From: Pascua guehoae
Lineage: Eukaryota > Basidiomycota > Tremellomycetes > Trichosporonales > Trichosporonaceae
DNA length: 64,000 bases
Reading direction: 5' to 3'
Assembly: GCA_001600415.1 (NCBI GenBank)
Contig: BCJX01000006.1
Location: 1,610,364-1,674,363 of the forward strand
The stretch's first letter is position 1. Each line of letters begins with the position of its first letter. Positions 23,211 to 38,230 of this stretch are shown piece by piece. A model generated the notes under the pieces. It saw only the letters and a program-made list of their open reading frames with translations, was not told where the DNA came from and did not search any database. The translations under genes and the position numbers were made by a program.

Positions 23211-25688
23211 CTATGCCTTGACCTTCTTGCGCCCCGCCTGCGCCGCCTCGTGCATGGCATACTCCTTTGACACGAGGTGGCTCGTCTTTTCGACTGCGCC
23301 GAGGAGTTTGCCAATATCCGACGACCAGACGTTGAGCACCTCGTTTGTCTTGCGCGGGCGCTGGAACGAGACGACACCGAGGGGCCGGTCGATGCGCGCA
23401 TACACGGTCTTGTCGGTCACGAGCTTGCAGAGCGTGCGCTCCGTGGTGAGTGCGGGCAGGTCGAGGAGCTCGGTGAGGCGCTGGAGAGTAATGCGCGAAT
23501 AGTAGCCGGCAATGACGCGGATGTTGTGCTCGACGACGCGCTTGTGGAGCGCGTCCCACCGTGCGTCCCCGGGGCGCGTGGGCGTAGAGTCGGAAGAAGA
23601 TGACAAGGATGAGGACAAAGAGCCCTTTGCGCCCGTGCCCGTCTTGGTGCCCAGGACCGAGTCGGGGGAGAAGACGGGCGACTGGCGCAGCGTCGGGCCG
23701 TACAGGCTCTCGATGCCCGGCCAGCGCATCAGCTCCTTTGTGACAAAGCACTTGAGCAGCTCGCTGGGGTTCGTCAGTGAACCAACTCGCTGGGCAGACG
23801 AAATGTTGTCACTCACTAGTGCAGGGGCGCTTTTTGCAGGTCGTAGTTGGCGTACAGCTTGTGCAGCATGTCCGACTGCTCGTTGCTGTACGGCGCCAGC
23901 ACAACGTACATGATAATGTTCTGGATCACCTGCAATGTCAGCAGACTGCGTACGCATGCGCTTGTGACTCACGTCGAGCTCGCGCGCCTCGTCGGCCTTG
24001 ATCTCCTCCGTGTCCCACACCTCCTGGTACGCGCTGCACACTTCGAGATAGCTGTCGTCCTGGAGCGCGAGCTGGACAATCAGGTCGTAGTAACGCAGCT
24101 TGAGGTCGGCGCTGTCCTTTTCCTTGAGGTAGACGCGGTTGATCTTGCGCGAGCCCACGCGCACACGGGGCCAGTTGCCGCGCGCTGCCTCGAGGCGCAT
24201 TTGCTCGAGAATGCTGGTCGTTGTTAGTGGCAGTTGACGGGGAGAGGGGCAGGTGAGGTGTGCAGGGTGGCGTTCGGCAGCGTTGGGAGAGGGCTGCCAG
24301 AGACGTCCAGCGATCCGTCCAGAGAGATGCCCCCAAGAACAATCCCGAGAGTTGCCCAGAATGTCTAGGGGACAGCCGAGAGAGGATGCAGAGTGCAGCC
24401 CAGAGAGCAGTCCAGAGAGCAGTCCAGAGAGCAGTCCAGCTGCCCAGAGAGGCTCAGAGGCCCGAGGAGCCAGAAGACTCGACATAGCCCGAGCCATACG
24501 AGACACTCTCGTGTAGATACGCCCGAGCCAGACGGGTCCTGAAGCTGGAGTCGTCCAGACCCAGGGGGACTGATCACAACCATGGGTCACGACGGCCCGG
24601 CCCCGGAGCTGTCCACCGACACACCCACGCCCAACAACCACCGCCCGCTCGCCCCAGCACCGACCCCAGACATCCGCCACTCACAACTCGGTCTTCTCGC
24701 GCTTGTCCATGCTGCTATACGTCTCAATCTGGATATCGCTCATGAGGTCGGCCGCGCGGTCCAGGTGCTCCTTTGCCGTCACTGGCTCCTTTTCCTTTTC
24801 CTTTCCGTCGGCGTCCTTCTTGGCCTCGTCCTTTGCCGCACTCTGGGCGGGGCTCTCCTTGGGCGCCGTGGCGGCGAGCGACTCGTGGTACTCGCTCAAC
24901 ATGACGGTGAGACGTGCGCGCTGGAGCTCGAGGTAGATTTTGCCCTCTGTGATATCCCGAATGGTCGTGAGCAGCTCGAGCCACCGGTCAATTGTCCCGG
25001 GGGCCTTGTAGGCGCCCTTGTCGCGCTGCGCCTTGAGGTCGGCGAGCCACGGGATCGTGTCGTCGACCATGCGCACGACGGCCTCTTTAATCTGCCCGTG
25101 CTTCTTGCTCATGAGCGTCAGCTGCGCGTTGAGCGCGTCCAGGTCGCGCGCTTCCCAGCACAGCCGGACCAGTTGTTGCAGCAGCGCCGCCGTCGAGGGC
25201 ATGTCGGATGCCTGTGTGTTAGTGGGCTCGCGAGCGGCGTAGGGCGACGTGGGGTGGGGGTAGAGGCTTAGTTCGAGTTGGGGCTTGAGGCGTGGCTCGA
25301 AGCATATCTCCAAGCGTAGGCGTCAAGCGTCACTAGGAAGCGTCCTGAGGAAGCACTCGACGTCGTCAGGCAGCAACTCGGACAGGCCGCAGTGCAGGCC
25401 AGTCCTAGACAACCCAGAGGCACTCATGCACCACATGGCACCCAGTCCAAAACCACACGCAGAGCACTCTTGCAACACCCTACCCTCCCCGACCCCGACA
25501 ACTCGACTCACATTACGCGTCTGCTTCTCGAGCGCCGAGATCTTGTCAATCGCCTCGGTCAACTTGCCCGCCTGCCGTCAGCAACCGCTCCACATCGGCA
25601 GACGCACCTTGGCGAGCGAGTCGGCCTCGGGGCCAAGCGCCTTGACTTCGGCGGTGTAGTCCCTCTCCTGCTTTCTTGTGAGCGACAT
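23211..25688 (-). CDS. RPN5: 26S proteasome regulatory subunit Rpn5 (PSMD12)
   Basis: Six exons, 25688-25608, 25571-25512, 25211-24685, 24213-23973, 23929-23817 and 23763-23211, encode 524 residues. Family blocks in order: AIDKISALEKQTRNASDM near the start; TEFILEQMRLEAARGNW across intron 3; RKINRVYLKEKD with LKLRYYDLIVQLAL; YELLKCFVTKELMRWPGIE; and a C-terminal PCI domain with VEHNIRVIAGYYSRITLQRL, LVTDKTVYARIDRPLGVVSF and a final helix KTSHLVSKEYAMHEA. Rpn5 is a lid scaffold that contacts Rpn11 and the base. Species-variable inserts are an Ala/Lys/Glu-rich stretch near residue 160 and a Ser-rich linker before the PCI domain. Introns 2 (300 nt) and 3 (471 nt) are long for this locus; intron 3 carries short tandem repeats. 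It shares a divergent promoter with RSM25. Confidence 0.93.
24406..24441. repeat. 12-nt tandem repeat in RPN5 intron 3
   Basis: Three exact copies of AGAGAGCAGTCC, with further degenerate CAGAGA-type copies on both sides (about 24330-24460). They sit inside the 471-nt third intron of RPN5, and probably account for part of its unusual length. Confidence 0.8.
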
Positions 25689-26022
25689 GGGCGCGGTGGT
25701 GGTGGTGGTGGTGGGTGGGGTGGGTGAGTGATGGGTGTTGTCGACGACGGCAACAATGTGTATGTATGTGTGTGGTCATTGAACGCGCGTCCTGCCATGC
25801 AGCATGAGGGATCCCAGGGCCGCATCATTTCCACGTGGCAAATGATTTATTTTGTGTCATTTTTTGGGTATTTTCTCCCAGATACAGACGATCACTGCTG
25901 CTGTTCGCCGTCGGATGTCGGACAGAGGTGGATTCTGACTTTTCTGACTGGCAAGCAGCACAGTACAGCAACCAGCTCGACCTCACCTACACCCTCCACT
26001 TGCACCGACGCCGCTCGCCACC
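25689..26022. promoter_or_regulatory. Divergent promoter RPN5 / RSM25
   Basis: 334 bp is all that separates the two start codons, so both promoters must lie here. A GGT/GGTGGTGGTGGTGG run lies just upstream of RPN5 and an AT-rich patch (ATTTATTTTGTGTCATTTTTT) lies at about 25845-25866. No specific factor site can be named. Confidence 0.6.
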
Positions 26023-27714
26023 ATGGTCCGCCGGCTCGCCACCCAAGTGCCCGCGAGCGTGTCGCGCATGCTCCAGTCGACGTTCCTCCGCAAGCCGCCG
26101 ACATGGTACGCGTCCGTCCTGTCCAACCCGCCCCCCGTCCTGCCTCCGCGCGGTGTGTCTCCGCGCGCGCGGGCGGGCGCAGCAAAGGTGTTTGGCGACG
26201 TGCCGCGCGAGCACATCGACGAGCGGCGCGAGGGCCACACCCGCACGCACCATGTAAAGCAGTACCGCGCGCCCCGCCTGCGTCCCGTCGCCATTACGTA
26301 TGCCGAGGACCGCGTGCGGCGCCAGTTCTTTTCCGATTTCCCCTTCGAGGCCCTCCGCCCCATCTCGCTCGTCGAGAGCCAGACGGTCCAGCCCGAACAC
26401 GACGTCCGGGGCGCGCAATGGACGCAGTTGAGCCAGCGCGGCCGCTATCCCTCTGTCGAGGACACGGTCGCCTTCACACTCACCCTCCACGAGCACCAGG
26501 GCATGTCCCTCAGCGACGCATATGCCCAGGCTACGGGCGAGTTTGTCGCGCTCCGCGCCGCGCACGAGATGGCCACGCTCGCTGCCGCTGCGGAGGGACG
26601 GCACTATGGCGCGACGTTTATGCGCGATGAATGGGTGAGTTGTCAACTGGGGCGTGTGTGTATGTGGTGGGGGGGGGATACGGGTTTGCGATGGTAAAGT
26701 GGTTGAGAGAGGCAGGCGGGAGGACAAACACAGCTGCAGCTCTACTGTGTGCTGGGTCGAATGTCCATGACGGCGTCTTATGGAGAGACGCGGAAAATGG
26801 ATTGTGGACAGTGGCCGTCGAGACCGATGGTGGAGAATGGCCAGCAAGACTGCCCCCAGTCTACGGTCTGCAAACCGAGCTGCCCACTTGATCTCCATGT
26901 GTTTGGGTGTATATCGGGTACCCGTTTGGCGACGGCTCGCTATCCCTTGATCTTCCCAACGTGTTTGGAACAGGTACTTTAGCGAGCCGTCTGCTGCTCG
27001 CCATTGCCCACACGCCCATCCGTGCCCCGTTGTCGAACGAGGAAGGGCCAGTCGACAGACGGAGCTCTGGCAGACATATCTTATCTTTCTTGGGAGCTCG
27101 GAGCTCCAAAGCGAGCTCTGACCTGCACATTTGTCTTTCGGGTGCTGTCCAACGACGAGAGAGGCCGGGCCACCGTTTCTCAGACATCACTCTCCCCATC
27201 TACCGCAAGATTCACCTATCCCCCTCGCTCTGTTCCCTTCCCCTGTCCCTTCGTCGTGTCCGCAACCCTTTCCCCCCTCCCGAACAACCCCAACAACCCT
27301 CCCCCCCGACTCTCCACTAACACCCAGACCCGCGTCTTCGACAAGGAAGCCATCGCCCTCGACGAGTCCGCCTCGGCCAACGCACCCATCACAAAGGCCC
27401 GCCAATCGCTGCGGTACAAAAAGCCCAAGATCTGGACAGCCACCATCAACCCCGCCGGCATCCCCGGGGGCGACTTTTCCGCGGGCCGCAGCTACGCCGC
27501 GCGCTGGCGCCTCCCCACGCCCGTCGAGGGCGGGCCCGCCGCGGGGGATCTCGTCGCTGCCATTGGCACGGGTGCTGGGGCTGGGGCGGGTGCTGATGCT
27601 GGGGCTGGGGCTGGGGGGGGCGTGGTCGAGGAGGTGCGGGTAGAGGTCAAGGAGGAGGGGGAGATGGGCGACCTCGAGCTCATGGCGGCGATTCTGGGGA
27701 CGCCAAAGGCATAG
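26023..27714 (+). CDS. RSM25: Mitochondrial small-subunit ribosomal protein mS23 (Rsm25-like)
   Basis: Two exons, 26023-26634 and 27328-27714, phase 0, encode 332 residues. The N-terminus is basic and lacks acidic residues, as expected for import. MLQSTFLRKPPTWYASVLSNPP is the mS23/Rsm25 start signature, followed by LRPVAITYAEDRVRRQFFSDFPFEALRPISLVE, the conserved core (I keep the family name at moderate confidence). The C-terminal exon carries VFDKEAIALDESASANAPI and a basic KARQSLRYKKPKIW block, then a Gly/Ala low-complexity run and an acidic tail. The single intron is 693 nt, far longer than the local norm; I checked it for an internal exon in frame and saw none. It shares its promoter with RPN5. 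Confidence 0.75.
26635..27327 (+). other. Unusually long intron (693 nt) of the RSM25-like gene
   Basis: GTGAGT donor and CTAACACCCAG acceptor are canonical. The body includes a G9 tract at about 26672, and CT-rich sequence near the acceptor. I looked for C/D or H/ACA snoRNA boxes and found no convincing pair. Confidence 0.6.
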
Positions 27715-28235
27715 ATTGCATGCATGATCATCTCTCACGGACGGGGCGGGGCGGGGTGGCGTGTTGGATCTGGCCAGGATCGGGGAGGGTGATGGGTGGC
27801 GGGGTCGGGTGTCGGGTCGGTCGTGGACAGGGTCAATGGCGGACAGTGCTGTCCATCGTGTTGTCGGCCCACTCAGCTTGATGAGAGAGTATTGGCGAGT
27901 GCACTGTGTTGGCGAGAGCGCTGACATTGCTGTCACAAGCCACCTCATAGAAACCCACCCGAAGGATGGGTAGTAGTGGAGACAGGGCCGTTGGGAAAAG
28001 TGTAGCGATCCTCACCGCGAGGGCAGCCAAGGACGGGACGCAGCGCCCACATTCATGGTCGCCTCACATCCACCTCACAACCCACTCCCCGACTGTACAG
28101 TCGCCAGGCTCCCACATGCCCTACCCTAAAGTACAGGTCACATACATACTGTACTAACGCTACGACAGCTGCTCCAGCTACTCCAGCTGCTCTACTCCAG
28201 CTACTCCAGCTACTCCAACGACGCCAAACACATTC
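27715..28235. other. Convergent intergenic region with CTACTCCAG repeats
   Basis: Lies between the 3' ends of the RSM25-like gene and the MYST gene. At 28165-28218 a 9-nt unit, CTACTCCAG, is repeated about five times with small changes (CTGCTCCAG and an inserted CTG). It ends about 20 bases before the MYST stop codon, so it is probably transcribed in the MYST 3' UTR. Confidence 0.7.
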
Positions 28236-31825
<3,590 letters not shown>

Positions 31826-32525
31826 GCTCGGGAACCGGGTGCAGGGAGCGCGGGTCCAGCGGGCTCAGAGCGAGGAGACGGAGAGCATGGACGGGGGCTG
31901 TGAAGGAGTGTAGTTGGAATATAAGGACGCGTTGTAAAGTAGGAGAAGTAGATGCGATGTGACAGACGAGTAGTCTGGGGATGGGGATGGGGTGGATGGA
32001 TGTGTGTGGGTGGGGTGGGGTGGTGGTGGTTGTTGCCGCCCGTGCAATGAATGATGAATGACTCACATCGCCGCTCACCGCTGAAGGTAGGCAGAACACA
32101 CCCTGCACCCTGGCTGGCTGCCTGGCCCGGGAGACCACGAGGCCCAACACACACACACACACACACACAACACACCCACCCACCCACCCCCAGCCAATTG
32201 ATTTATTTGATTCCGTCTAAACAATGCTTGGGTGCTGATCTGGCACCCAGGGGTATATTTATTAATACACGAAATTAAATGCACCACCACCAGCACCGCG
32301 CTGGGCCAAGTTCAACAATCGACCGCTGTTCAAGTCACTCACCACCACCTCGACCTCGCTACTCGCTCCCACTCCTACATCCCTTTACATCCACGCTTTT
32401 ATCACGACTCTTCTGCGCCCCGCAGCCCCCGCACGGCCCCGAACGTAGGATTACTTGGTGTCAAACAAACACATCAATTCAATCGCGCTTTTCCCTTTTG
32501 ACCCCCACCTCCCTTCATCGCCCTC
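31826..32525. promoter_or_regulatory. Divergent promoter MYST / SNRNP40
   Basis: 700 bp between the two starts. It holds a GGGGTGGGGTGG run at about 32009-32025 and an (AC)n microsatellite of about 24 bases at 32146-32170, followed by CCCACC units and an AT-rich segment (TATTTATTAATACACGAAA) at 32254-32272. Confidence 0.55.
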
Positions 32526-33975
32526 ATGTCTGTCCGAAAATCGCCTCCCGCGCCGGGACCCGGCATGGCGGTGGCCAAGCGCGCGCGCGTAGAGGATGAG
32601 ACCGAGGAGAACACAATGACGCTCACCGTCGCGTCATCGGGAGAGGGACAGCGCAAGAATGCGCTCGTGAGGACGATCCAGCGGACGAGTGCGTTGGAAG
32701 CGCCCATCGTCTCGCTTGCCGGTGCCCATGGTGTAAGTGATAACACAAGCCGCCGGGTTGTTGTTGTGTCGCGTCATTGTTATGACCTACTCTGCAACTT
32801 CTCCGTGTCATAGCGAGCCCGTGCTGGTATGGTTATGCTGATGCTGCAGGGCGAGATTACTGCATGCAAGTTCGACCCGTCAGGACAAACACTTGCGGCG
32901 TGCTCGATGGACCGCAGCATTTGTGAGCATTCAGCCGTGAGGATGGGACTGACCCCAGCGCTGTGGAGGACGTACGCACCAAACGACAACTATGGCATTC
33001 TTCCCAACATCCACAAGCAGGCGGTGCTCGACATTGCCTACTCGTTGGACTCGGAGGTGTTGTACTCGGTAAGCATCACGCAACTAGCCACCTAGGCATG
33101 CCTAACGTTCTTAGGTTGGAGCAGACGGATACCTGATCGCGACGGACCTGAAGACGGGTGAACGGTTAGAGCGTTACGCGGCACACTTTGGCCCGGTCAA
33201 CTCTGTGGCGGTCGCAATCTCGGGCGGACGGGAGCTGGTGTTGACAGGAGGCGACGACGGACTGGCGCGTGTCTGGGACCTGTCGCTCAACACAAAGGAC
33301 CCTGTGGCCGAATTTGACGACGAGCGTGATTGCCCAGTGACGGCAGTCGAGTGGAGTGCGGACGGCAACCAGTGCTTTGTCGGCGGAGTGGATAATGAGG
33401 TCAAGGTGGGTTAACATCCCATGTTGGAAGCAGTCTAACCCGGCAGGTCTGGGACTTGAGGACGCAGAAGGTGCTCTACTCGCTGCACGGGCATGCCGAC
33501 ACTGTGAGTAACAGCAGCCGGTAGATCCTAACTCCCCAGATTACCTCCCTCGCTCTTTCCCCCAACGGCCATTACCTCGCGACCTACTCGCTCGACTCCG
33601 CGCTCATCATCTACGACGTCCGGCCGTTTTCGTCTGACCCGATGCGTGTCCACCGGAGTCTGACGGGCGCGCCAGCAGGCTTTGAGCAGGCCCTCATCCG
33701 GTGCGCGTGGTCAAAGCACGACAACGGTGCGCGGATAGCAGTCGGCGGTGGCGACCGCACCGTGACTGTATGGGACGTCGAGGCGGGAAAGATTGCGTAC
33801 AAGCTCCCAGGACACAAGGGAACCGTGACGGGTGTCGACTTCCACCCCAAGTGCGTCTCTTTATTTTGACTGAGGGAAGCCTGAAGACTGACCCCGCAGA
33901 GAGCCGATTATTCTCACCGGGTCCAAGGACTCGAACATGCTTCTCGGCGAGCTGGACGCGCAGGACTATTCGTAG
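32526..33975 (+). CDS. SNRNP40: U5 snRNP 40-kDa WD40 protein (SNRNP40/Cwf17-like)
   Basis: Seven exons, 32526-32732, 32850-32922, 32959-33068, 33115-33405, 33447-33503, 33540-33850 and 33900-33975, give 374 residues. The family entry signature QRTSALEAPIVSLAGAHGGEI leads into seven WD repeats: ACKFDPSGQTLAACSMDRSI, the next repeat with IHKQAVLDIAYSLDSEVLYS, GPVNSVAVAISGG with VLTGGDDGLARVWDL, VEWSADGNQCFVGGVDNEVK with VWDLR, LHGHADTITSLALSPNGH with YDVRPF, IRCAWSKHDNGARIAVGGGD with VTVWDVEAGK, and LPGHKGTVTGVDFHPKEPII. The YDVRPF plus FEQALIRCAW insert between repeats 5 and 6 is diagnostic of this subunit. It sits in the U5 snRNP and contacts Prp8 in the spliceosome. Introns are 34-117 nt. 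Confidence 0.92.
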
Positions 33976-35211
33976 ACGTGTGGAGATCATTGATGCATGG
34001 GGCATAGTGCTGTTGGTACGCCCTTACTTGGTGCTGATCCAGGACTAACAGTTATAAACCTGATCGGGCATATGGGACAGGACCGCCGCCAGTAATGCGG
34101 GGTGCGAACCCAGACCGCCCAAATGACTCTGGCCCGAAAGTTGCGCCCAACGTGGTCTGGTGTGCAAACATCATCACAGCAATTCATTGAGCCGTTCCGC
34201 GTAGAAGACAAAAACGCTCAAAAACGGCCCTTCCCTTGTTGGCCTTTATTCTACCACCATTCCTCCGACACGCGTGAGGTTCGCGGACTTCCGGATTGCA
34301 CATGCTGCCACCTGATAACATCTTAAACGTACAGCGTGGGACAAATCCAGAGACAAGGTGCCACCCCAGGTCTAGCAGACGAAAGGTCTGTGAGGAGTGC
34401 AGACGGTTCCCGGAAGGGAGGCGGCGGAGGAGACGTCTCCAAAGAGGGCACGGGTCTTCATTGGGCTCGGGTCTGCAGAAGTTACAGGGATGTCTGCTGC
34501 ACATCTGAGGGCTGCCGATCCGCCCGCAAGTTGTCGTCGGCGGGAGTGTGCACACAAGAGAGCAAAATAAACTTCATTTTCCGAAGACCCGTGTCTACTC
34601 ACCATTTTAACGGTTGACGAGCAAGTCTTCTGGCACTCCACCCACTGGTGGACAACTCACACTTCAATAGGGATATCCGCACCAACATGCCAGCTCATTC
34701 TCAGACCTCCCCCCAAAGAGCTACGCTCTGGTCGACATCTCGGCCGTGACAAGCACGTCTTCGGTACTCCCCACGAGACGATTCTGGAGAATGAAACCGA
34801 ACCGTGCAAAAGAAAAAGACAAAGAATTTGCACGGTGCTAGAGAAGTTCACACTCATACCCCACACACACACCTGGCCCCTCTTCTCATGCCTACTCCCC
34901 ACTCCGCCCCCCCCCCCCCGTACTACACACGCACAACACTCACATGGTTTGCCTCATGGTTTTCACATGGGTTTTCTCGAGCAAGATCGCTTTATATAAT
35001 AAATGGATTAGGGGCATGGCGTCACATGATGACCGTGCTCGCTCCCCCCTGCCTGAGTACCAGGAAGCCAGCTTGCTCGTGCGAGCCGCAATCATGAGGC
35101 CTCGGGGTGCGAGCCCTGTTCACGCAGACCCGACCTCACTGTTCCCACTTGCATTGTCCAGAGCAATATCATCACTTGTTCGTCTACAACATTACACTAT
35201 GACGAGGAGGC
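33976..35211. other. Convergent intergenic region
   Basis: 1.2 kb between the 3' ends of SNRNP40 and the multi-spanning membrane protein gene. A C-tract (about 34908-34919) and an AC-rich patch (34860-34880) are present. No gene or RNA gene supported. Confidence 0.45.
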
Positions 35212-38200
35212 TTAAACAATGCCGTCAAAGGTGGAAGACCTGCTTCCCGCGACGCGCCGGACGCCATTCCTCATCCTGACGCGCCAGTGGTCGAGCGTCG
35301 AGCCCTGGCTGGGGAGCTCCTCAATGTGGTCTGGCTCGCTCGACGAGCTCTCGCAGTCCGAGTCCGAGTCGTGTTCGGGTTCAGGCGAGTCTGTTTGGCG
35401 CCCTTCGAATGTGTGGTCAGCTTGGTCGGCGTGGTCGAGGGCCGGGTCGCGGCCTTGGGTGAACAGCTGCTCCTCGCGCTGGCGCTCGGCGCGGTTGAAT
35501 GCCTGCTCACGCTGTTCGAATTCCATAATGAGCGGGCTCTCGGAGATGGTCTGGGCGAGCGTAATGGTGCCCGCGCCCACCTTGAGGTCGTTTGCGATCG
35601 CCACCTTTTCCGCCCAGTGCAGCGCCTTCCACGCCATGCAGCCCTGGGTCGCCAGCAGCGCCCAGCCGAGCACCCATACGCACACGGTCCACACCGTGTC
35701 GATGGCGCGGTGGGGGGTCGACTGCGCGATGAACCAGATGGTCAGGAGCGCTACCGTGCTGAGCGTCTGGGGTGTGAGCCGTGGTCACTTGTCACTTGTC
35801 ACTTGTTGTTGACGTACCTTGATGGCCATGGTCTGGTACGCGCCCCACTTGAGCAGGCGGTACACGAGGCGCGCGTCCCACCCCATGTGGAAACCAATGT
35901 AGCCGAGGCACAGCGCCTGGTCCGTCGTCGCCTGGAAGAGCCTGGGAGTTGGTAAACTGTTGCCCGGCGGTGTGGTGCTGTGCACTTACCAGACGATGAG
36001 ACTCTGGAGCCAGCTCATGGATTGGACATTCTCGAAAATGCCAATGGTGAGCGAAAACACGACAATGCTGAGCAGGTGGTGCAAAACACTGCCAATGTTA
36101 GTCCACGCCACACTCTGTGTTCAAGCCAAGGTTTCCACCTTGCCCACAGCGCCAACTCACAGAGCCAGCGGCTCCTGCGGCTTGTGCGTCAGGTCGAACA
36201 CGTAGACGGTGCTAATGATCGCGCACGCGAGGACGACGCATTGGGCCCCCGCGAGCGAATAGTTGTGCCACAGCGCCGGGATCGACACGAGATGCAGTAC
36301 GAGCGCAATGGTCGTGAAGATGATGTGGACAATGGCTGGAGAAAAGGCGTCAGCACCAATGCGTGCTTGTGCTTCCCACAAGCATGTAAAAAGCTGGACG
36401 CACCTGTTTCCACGCCCTTCTGATACTGAAGACCCCGGCGCAGGCCCTTGCCCCGCTTGCCCCACGTGAGGGATCTGAAGGCGGGATTCTTCCGGAGGAG
36501 GCTGCCTGTTAGCTCGCTCGAGGAATGGCGATCATGCGTCGGGCCACTCACCGGTGGACCAGACGCGAGGTCAGGTAGACGATGAGGAAGAAGGCTGTCT
36601 GTCAGTGGTAGTCCATCATCGACACGAAGTTACGGCTCGGACACGTAGACGTAGCAGTGACTACCACTTGCAGAAGGAGCCAGGGTATAGCACCCTGGCA
36701 AAGTCACCCGTGGGACTCACCAAACGTCGCCGTCGAGTAAGTTGGCGTATACGTCTTTGTCTCTTTAAGCCCGAGCGAGATTTCCAGCAGGCGGGGCAGA
36801 CCGTACCGCGCGCCGAGTTTGATATTTGAGACCTCTGCTCTATTCTCGGGCGTAATCGACCGCATACCAATGAACCCATGCGGGAAGCGCTCCGCACGCA
36901 CCACCTCCTCATAGTCGCGCGTGACACACATTTCGCCTCCCGAGGGGCCGACGTGCGCGCAGTGCAGCGACGGGCGCAGGTGCAGCATCGGCGCGTGGAC
37001 GTAGCGGCACGCGACATTGTGGTCGCCCATGCGGTTGAATTCGCCAATCGGCAGCGTGTCCATGTACGCCATGCACGCGTCGTAGCTGTCGTACTGCTGG
37101 TTTTCGCCAAAGCAGTAGCGCGTCGCGGCCGTGCACGTCGCGTTGGCCAGGTAGTAGCGCAGGACGTACGAGGCGTTCTTGGCTAGTTCGGGCGGCTGGT
37201 TGTTGTACTTTGCCATGTGGGGGATTAGTTGCCTGCAGGGTGGTGTCAGCGCTCTCAACCTGAGCACAACAAGGCAGATGATGCTGGGCTTGCAACAATG
37301 GCAGCCAAGCCAAGCCGACATGTACCGCCGCCGCCCAGGACAGTTCCCAACACAGAGCGCCACACATACTCACGGCGTGAGCACCGACGCGCCCCATGCC
37401 CAGCGGCGGAACACGACGTCGTACTCTGTAATCTCCTTTTTGTCGTTGATGGTGAAATACACCAAGAGCTAATGCGTCAGTCCCCCTTGCCACATCGCTC
37501 ATTTATACAGCCCTCTCATAGCTCTGCCCAACTCACTTCAATGGGGAACCTCTTCTTGAGCACGGGGTACTCGACTGCAGGGTTAGCACCAGAGCAACTA
37601 GTGTTAGTGCTCACAGTCAAACTTGACCCCGACGGCGACGTTGGCGCCCTGCACAAACGCAATGGACACCTGGGGGTCTGTCAGTACCCTGTCCGCACAT
37701 GTGGCCCAAAATACCCACATTGTAGTCGACGGGCAACCCAAGGGGGCTCGGGTCTCGCCTATCCTTTCCGAGGCTGACAAAGAGGCCAAACAGCTGTCGA
37801 TTAGTGATGGTTCCCACCGAGTCGCTCACGTATTCAGTCGCCAGCTCGCGTCCGTCGAAGCTGGGCAGTCAGTTATGCGAGCCATGCCCAACGCGGTGGC
37901 CGCTCACTTTGTCGTCGCTGCACGTCAGCACTCGGATCGGCGCACCACACCACACCACACCACACCACACCACACCACACCACACCACACCACACCACAC
38001 CACACCACACCACACCACACCACCACCACCAACTCACCGTCCACGGTTCCGATGACGTCCTCGCTGAAGAGCGTGCTGTTGATGCTCTCGGCCTGGGCAA
38101 TATTGTTCGGAAAGATAAACTGCTTGGACAGGTTCTCTGCCACCTGCAGATACTCAAACTGGGTAAGTGCTGCGTGTGCGGTGGTGCACAGTGCGGCCAC

Positions 38201-38230
38201 CGCGAGCCACCAGGTCGATATACGGGCCAT
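35212..38230 (-). CDS. Multi-spanning membrane protein with large secreted N-terminal domain, family not recognised
   Basis: Fourteen exons (38230-38038, 37917-37908, 37860-37830, 37793-37719, 37669-37615, 37574-37537, 37468-37374, 37232-36721, 36594-36552, 36501-36404, 36335-36161, 36088-35990, 35941-35818, 35766-35212) close in phase to 700 residues. A signal peptide (MARISTWWLAVAALCTTAHA) precedes an ectodomain of about 310 residues with NAT/NST glycosylation sites and eight or so cysteines (ATCTAATRYCFGEN, YDACMAYM, CAHVGPSGGEMC). About seven hydrophobic segments follow: FAFFLIVYLTSRLV, IVHIIFTTIALVLHLVSIPA, CVVLACAIISTVYVF, LLSIVVFSLTIGIF, SLIVWLFQ...GYIGF, TLSTVALLTIWFIA, and VCVWVLGWALLATQGCMAW. 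An acidic cytosolic tail ends the protein. This layout (secreted domain plus 7TM) resembles GOST/Wntless or adhesion-type receptors, but I cannot name a family. Exon 2 (10 nt) and the 36-nt intron at 37829-37794 are the least certain joins; the latter is in frame and could be retained. Confidence 0.65.
37942..38022. repeat. Pentanucleotide microsatellite in intron 1
   Basis: About fifteen uninterrupted copies of ACACC, running into a CCA trinucleotide stretch, lie in the first intron of the multi-spanning membrane protein gene. The array nearly fills the 120-nt intron between a GTGAGT donor and a GTGCAG acceptor. Confidence 0.95.
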
